Assembly: GCA_018609785.1 (NCBI GenBank)
Contig: JAHEOE010000049.1
Location: 1 to 9,747, forward strand
Origin: Minisyncoccota bacterium
Lineage (GTDB): Bacteria > Patescibacteriota > Minisyncoccia > SW-4-49-11
Length of the DNA: 9,747 nt
Reading direction: 5' to 3'
Each line of letters opens with the position of its first letter. Positions within the stretch are counted from its first letter, which is position 1. The notes beneath the pieces are model-generated. The model did no database searches. It saw only the letters and a program-made list of their open reading frames with translations, and was not told the origin of the DNA. Shown here piece after piece: positions 6,744-9,747 of this stretch. The position numbers and the translations under genes are program-made.

Positions 6744-7187
6744 ATGTTGCAGTACAACGTTCCTCAGTTCGTCGACCAACAAGACAAAGTCATCGGTCCG
6801 CTGACCATTAAGCAGTTTATGTTCTTAGTTATCGGAGTGGTTCTTGCCGGTTTTCTGTGGCCGATCACGCCCAACATCCTCTTTTTCCTCATCTTTGCCA
6901 TTCCCGTACTCGTGATCGCTATCATGCTCGCTTTCGTTAAAATCCGCGGTCAGACTTTTCTTACCTTCGTAATCAACGTTATCATTTTCTTTATTCAGCC
7001 CCAACTGTTTTTGTGGTCGCGCGATCCGAAATCTCAATCCGAAATCATTGTCCGCCCCACCGTCCAAAAGAAAGACACTACGTCTAAAACCCCTGATAAA
7101 CAATACTCCCAACGCCGAGTGGAAGAAATTGCCTGGGTGCTTGATACCTATGGACAAAAGACCGTGGAAGACGAAGAGGAAACCTAG
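6744..7187 (+). CDS. PrgI-family T4SS membrane protein
   Basis: The 147-residue product has the standard PrgI opening: YNVPQFVDQQDKVIGPLTIKQ (residues 4 on), with 'P-Q-F-V-D...D-K-V-I-G-P-L-T' as key positions. Two adjacent membrane segments (about 24-40 and 44-66) and a third apolar stretch (72-90, ending PQLFLW) follow. A charged tail ends in an acidic VEDEEET. PrgI, named from the pCF10 conjugation locus, is a small integral-membrane component of type IV secretion channels in Gram-positive bacteria and Patescibacteria, and commonly precedes the VirB4 ATPase gene. Here it is the last gene of the operon: the next 186 bp hold no plausible plus-strand gene, and the genes beyond are convergent. 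It starts 12 nt after the helical protein's stop. There is no SD; the start context is CCGCCTATG. Confidence 0.92.
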   Translation: MLQYNVPQFVDQQDKVIGPLTIKQFMFLVIGVVLAGFLWPITPNILFFLIFAIPVLVIAIMLAFVKIRGQTFLTFVINVIIFFIQPQLFLWSRDPKSQSEIIVRPTVQKKDTTSKTPDKQYSQRRVEEIAWVLDTYGQKTVEDEEET

Positions 7188-7250
7188 AGGCCTAAAGGTG
7201 TCTGACTAGAGCGCATCTCAAAAATATTCTTTCATCCCCTCTATTATACC

Positions 7251-7343
7251 CATATGAAAGCGGCAGAGCGTATAAACGAATTTTGGGTATGGTGGGCCGT
7301 AGGCATTAAATGCCGGTGAATACGTCTCTGTCGCCTTCATATG
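7251..7343. repeat. 93-bp imperfect inverted repeat / long stem-loop between convergent operons
   Basis: The left arm, 7251-7273 (CATATGAA.GCG.CAGAG.CGTAT), recurs as reverse complement at 7320-7343. There are two single-base differences and one extra base on the right. In plus-strand RNA one difference is a G-U wobble and the other an A-C mismatch; in minus-strand RNA the roles swap. The roughly 46-nt interior holds a second perfect hairpin, GGCAT-TAA-ATGCC (7302-7314). It lies 63 bp after the PrgI stop and 30 bp after the stop of the 43-residue protein. No T-run directly follows the stem on either strand, so a classical intrinsic terminator is not shown. It may be a bidirectional termination or mRNA-end-protecting structure, a small RNA, or a miniature palindromic element. 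No target-site duplication is visible. Confidence 0.6.
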
Positions 7344-7373
7344 CTTCCACCTTCAATAATTTTGAAATGACTT

Positions 7374-7505
7374 CTAAGAAAACGTCACCATCAAAGAAAA
7401 CACAAATGTCGCAATGAGCACACCGGTACCCACCGTCATACTGATAATAAACAGTTTGCGCTTTTCCGGAGGAATACTACGAATAAACCGATACCACCAC
7501 TGCAT
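7374..7505 (-). CDS. 43-residue single-pass membrane protein (hypothetical, small)
   Basis: An ATG at 7503-7505, 12 nt after the stop of the beta-propeller protein, opens a 43-codon frame ending in TAG (7374-7376). The product begins MQWWYRFIRSIPPEKRK, an aromatic and basic head, followed by one membrane helix at about 18-40 (FIISMTVGTGVLIATFVFSL). By the positive-inside rule the head should be cytoplasmic and the helix should end at the membrane, with almost nothing outside. A stop three codons before the ATG fixes the start. A GGGAGG sits 22 nt upstream, too far for a normal SD, so translational coupling to the preceding gene is more likely. The amphipathic composition and operon position support a real gene despite its size. 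Its function is unknown; it could be an accessory subunit or membrane anchor for the two proteins encoded upstream. Confidence 0.65.
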   Translation of the reverse strand: MQWWYRFIRSIPPEKRKLFIISMTVGTGVLIATFVFSLMVTFS

Positions 7506-7517
7506 ATACGTACGCTA

Positions 7518-8624
7518 TTAAATACCTCCCACCAACCGATACAAATACCGATCTTTCATGCTCACAAATACGGGACGTTCCGTCGAATCCCAGACAAATG
7601 CGGTCGAATCAATCTCCACATCATTCAAACTGACCGGTCGTTCACTAAGTTTTTGAGCGCTTTGTAAGGAAAGCGTATGTAACGTATCCCCTTTCAGATA
7701 ATGTACCTGTTGCTCACGTTCGGACCACACCACAAACCGAGGATCAATATCAACCGAAAGCGTCTGTACGGTTCGCGGCTCTTCGGCAAACCGATACAGC
7801 ATGTGCTCTTCATTCCGTTTTATCACACCAACGTACATGGCTCCGTTCAACGCCCAAGAAATTTCCGCTCCGCCTCCTTCCTCCCCCTCCAGAATGGTGT
7901 GCTCTTTCTGATTCCCGAGATCATACTCATATACCCCGCCATCAGCGGTGTAAAACAGATTGTTTCCCGCAAATTCCAAACGCGAAATGCCCGGACGAGC
8001 AAGCAACGTGTTCCGACTCGTCCCGTTCAGCTCAAAAACAATAATCCGAGAATCGGACGCTCCGCGATTAACCAAGCCATAAATTGTTTGATTGGTGTGA
8101 TTAACGGCGACAAACTCCACATCGGATGGTAATTGCGCGGTGGATTCTTCTCCGTCGATACGTACCACCTTATATATACCTTGATCCTTAACCACTACAA
8201 ACTTGGGAGAAGACACGGGCGGGAGATAGACATAAGCCGGATTTACCAAATCCAGCGTAGCAAGTTCCTCACGATCGCCCGAACTTGCAGATATCCGATA
8301 CACTTCTCCGTCTTTTGTAACATACAGAAGGCTATCTCCCGCTTTGGTAACGGTTACAACTTGCTCTTGAAGTAATGGCGTGGGACTCCAAGTCGGTAAT
8401 TGAGAAGTACTTTGTTGTTGTTTTTCAGTAGATTGCTCAAAAGATGATTGTTGCGTCTCCGACTCATTTGTGGACTCGGTGTTCTCCGAATCCGCTCCAT
8501 TCCCTCCCCGAAACGCGGTAACCATGAGAAGTCCGCCAAAAATTAAGATTGTGACAACAATCCCTCCTCCTATCAAGTAAAGCATTTTCTCGCGCGGTCC
8601 CAAATTACCCAAAAATCCCCTCAT
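7518..8624 (-). CDS. Membrane-anchored predicted beta-propeller protein (hypothetical)
   Basis: The 368-residue product has a short basic cytoplasmic head (GPREKM, 9-14), one membrane helix at about 15-37, and a Ser/Thr/Gln/Glu-rich linker (41-80). About 285 residues of repeated short beta-strands follow, with patterns such as DSLLYVTKDGEVYRI (97-111), QGIYKVVRIDGEE, NNLFYTADGGVYEYDL and RDGYLYRL-like endings (KDRYLYRLVGG at the C-terminus). Blocks of 40-50 residues containing 'xLxYxxxDGxVYxxD' are typical of TolB/WD40-like propellers. The domain is probably outside the cytoplasm. I cannot name the family; a ligand- or protein-binding scaffold role is inferred from the fold. ATG 8624 follows the upstream stop by 4 nt, and AGGTGA lies 9 nt before it, inside the upstream gene's last codons. 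It is 12 nt from the 43-residue gene. Three consecutive genes thus form a tight operon facing the T4SS-like cluster. Confidence 0.8.
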   Translation of the reverse strand: MRGFLGNLGPREKMLYLIGGGIVVTILIFGGLLMVTAFRGGNGADSENTESTNESETQQSSFEQSTEKQQQSTSQLPTWSPTPLLQEQVVTVTKAGDSLLYVTKDGEVYRISASSGDREELATLDLVNPAYVYLPPVSSPKFVVVKDQGIYKVVRIDGEESTAQLPSDVEFVAVNHTNQTIYGLVNRGASDSRIIVFELNGTSRNTLLARPGISRLEFAGNNLFYTADGGVYEYDLGNQKEHTILEGEEGGGAEISWALNGAMYVGVIKRNEEHMLYRFAEEPRTVQTLSVDIDPRFVVWSEREQQVHYLKGDTLHTLSLQSAQKLSERPVSLNDVEIDSTAFVWDSTERPVFVSMKDRYLYRLVGGI

Positions 8625-8628
8625 ATAG

Positions 8629-9747
8629 TTATCTCACCTTACTAAGAACCATGCCCAACCCCATAACCGTAAATAATACAAAAAGCCCCGTATGCCGAAC
8701 GGAAAACCACCCATCGGTTTGGGTTCCCACTGAAGCGGCCAACTCTTTTCGGGACTTTTTATTCGGATTAATGGTAATGGTGCGGGTGGCCACCACCCCT
8801 TGCTCACCGGCTTGCGTCGTAACTTCGAGTGAAGTACGCGCGTTCGCTTTGACATCCAACGTAAACTCCGATTGCGGTCCGTCCTGTTTTATATCTCCGT
8901 TGACACGGAAAATATGATTAAGAGTTTTTCCGGTCGGAAAAGACTTCGGCCGAGCTTGAAAGGTAATCTTTTTATCTTCCCCCACCACCAGGGTATCTTT
9001 CCCTATGGCAACTTCCTGCCCCGTTTCGGTTTCGGAAGCTCGAACATGCACTGAAGGCTTTTTAATCCCAATTGTGGTCTCGCCGTAGTAGCGTACGTTT
9101 CCGCTTTTCCGATCCTTCACGGAAACATTAATATTGTAAGAACCGCCATACCCTTTAAACTCTTGAAATGACGGTTCGTACGTCCCTCGAGCAAATATGT
9201 CTCCGTCCATACGCCAGACTACATTACTATTCGGAAAACGCCTGGTCGCGCGCAACTTAATAACATCCCCTTTACCGGGATCAAACGGTCGATAATCAAT
9301 ATTCGTACGCTCATAAACGTCAAAAGAAAGCGTTCCCGTCTTTGTGGTACCATTGGGAAAATCAACGTCCACACGCACAAGATGCGGTCCTGTCTTTTGC
9401 GGAGTGAAGTAAAATCCGGTTTTCTCGGTTCCGTTTTTGGTCATAACCAGTTTCTCCCCGCGTTTGACGGTCCACGTGTAATCAGCGTTTTTGAAGTCCA
9501 ACGCCTCATTGATATGTTTTTGCACCACTACAAATTGCAATTTATTCCCTTGGTACAGCTTCGTGTTTTGGAGAAGGATATTCATATCTCCCTGGGAAGT
9601 ATTGCGGGTATAAAACAGATCGGAATACTGTTGTTTAACATAGGTGTTGATCAGGGTATTGAGTTCCGCCTGGGTTTCCGGATTTTTAAAGAGCTTATTC
9701 TGTATTTGATTTCCGCGTTTTAAGAGATCTTTCCGACTGAGGTTCCC
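8629..9747 (-). CDS. Membrane-anchored protein with Ig/PKD-like beta-sandwich domains (5' end outside window)
   Basis: The frame is open without a stop from the right edge to TAA at 8629-8631, giving 372 visible codons; the true start lies outside. An internal ATG at 9583-9585 could be mistaken for the start, but 54 open upstream codons encode credible protein (for example NPETQAELNTLINTYVKQQY). The visible N-terminal part is helical. Three beta-rich blocks follow, near residues 60-150 (YTWTVKRGEK..., ending LSFDVYE), 151-236 (VVWRMDGDIFARG...SYNINVSVKDRKSG) and 237-328 (ITFQARP...FRVNGDIKQDG...TRTITIN). These alternate 'W/F-x-[VM]-x-G' and terminal hydrophobic strands as in PKD/Ig-like domains. 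A linker and a C-terminal membrane helix (about 345-370) end in a short basic KVR tail. The domains should face outward. It is probably a surface or periplasmic adhesion or scaffolding protein; I do not recognise a specific family. Confidence 0.8.
   Translation of the reverse strand, partial: GNLSRKDLLKRGNQIQNKLFKNPETQAELNTLINTYVKQQYSDLFYTRNTSQGDMNILLQNTKLYQGNKLQFVVVQKHINEALDFKNADYTWTVKRGEKLVMTKNGTEKTGFYFTPQKTGPHLVRVDVDFPNGTTKTGTLSFDVYERTNIDYRPFDPGKGDVIKLRATRRFPNSNVVWRMDGDIFARGTYEPSFQEFKGYGGSYNINVSVKDRKSGNVRYYGETTIGIKKPSVHVRASETETGQEVAIGKDTLVVGEDKKITFQARPKSFPTGKTLNHIFRVNGDIKQDGPQSEFTLDVKANARTSLEVTTQAGEQGVVATRTITINPNKKSRKELAASVGTQTDGWFSVRHTGLFVLFTVMGLGMVLSKVR
8634..8639 (-). promoter_or_regulatory. 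Shine-Dalgarno of the beta-propeller gene inside the upstream coding end
   Basis: AGGTGA on the minus strand is a six-base match to the anti-SD complement GGAGGTGA. It sits 9 nt before ATG 8624 and inside the final Lys-Val-Arg codons of the Ig-like gene. It fixes the start and suggests translational coupling. It is one of few good SD sites in the window; the T4SS-like genes on the plus strand have none. Confidence 0.7.

Noticed and set aside
1202..7187. Alternative genetic code with UGA as glycine (Gracilibacteria-type)
   Set aside because: The long genes have no internal in-frame TGA, and the only relevant TGA is a terminal one followed directly by TAA.
7218..7340. 40-codon minus ORF (and a 21-codon plus ORF at 7254-7319) inside the inverted repeat
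   Set aside because: Both start in the CATATG of the repeat arms and are explained by the repeat's symmetry; no SD and no membrane or domain pattern strong enough to call a gene.
9583..9585. ATG as the start of the Ig-like gene, with GGGAG just upstream
   Set aside because: The SD-like bases would be only 2-3 nt from the ATG, and the frame stays open for 54 more codons to the window edge with plausible protein sequence.
1..9747. CRISPR array, tRNA/rRNA genes, insertion sequences or integrase genes
   Set aside because: I looked for spaced direct repeats, tRNA-like folds, transposase or recombinase signatures on both strands and saw none.

Overview
The window looks like chromosomal DNA from a member of the Candidate Phyla Radiation (Ca. 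Patescibacteria). The main reason is the plus-strand block at 1202-7187. Its order is a membrane-anchored helical protein, a secreted Cys/Pro-rich protein, a VirB6/TrbL-like polytopic protein, a helical soluble protein and a PrgI-family protein. This is the type IV secretion-like (T4SS-like) gene set I associate with Patescibacteria from family knowledge; no database search was possible. The standard bacterial code fits: no in-frame TGA occurs inside any of the long genes, and one gene ends in tandem TGA-TAA, so the UGA=Gly code of Gracilibacteria/Absconditabacteria is not supported.

Layout. (1) 1-647, minus: start of an RNase J-like gene that runs off the left edge. Two of its expected metal-ligand residues are replaced by Asn. 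(2) 648-812: a leader gap containing the best Shine-Dalgarno (SD) sequence in this part of the window, placed before a 10-codon ORF. (3) 813-1103, minus: rpsP (ribosomal protein S16). (4) 1104-1201: divergent promoters that share an almost palindromic -35 region; the plus promoter would start transcription at or next to the ATG. (5) 1202-7187, plus: five genes with short gaps or overlaps, probably one T4SS-like operon. (6) 7188-7373: a convergent intergenic region with a 93-bp imperfect inverted repeat. (7) 7374-9747, minus: a tight operon encoding a membrane-anchored protein with Ig/PKD-like folds (its 5' end lies beyond the window), a single-pass protein with a predicted beta-propeller, and a 43-residue membrane protein.

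How the parts may work together. The plus operon supplies the inner-membrane and envelope parts of a secretion or conjugation-like channel: VirB6-like pore, PrgI, a membrane-tethered helical protein and an exported Cys-rich protein. No VirB4/VirD4 ATPase is present, although VirB4 often lies next to PrgI. The facing minus operon encodes three membrane-anchored proteins, two with extracytoplasmic beta-rich domains. They could be surface partners of the same machine or an unrelated envelope system; only proximity links them. RNase J-like and rpsP are housekeeping neighbours that set the left boundary of the cluster.
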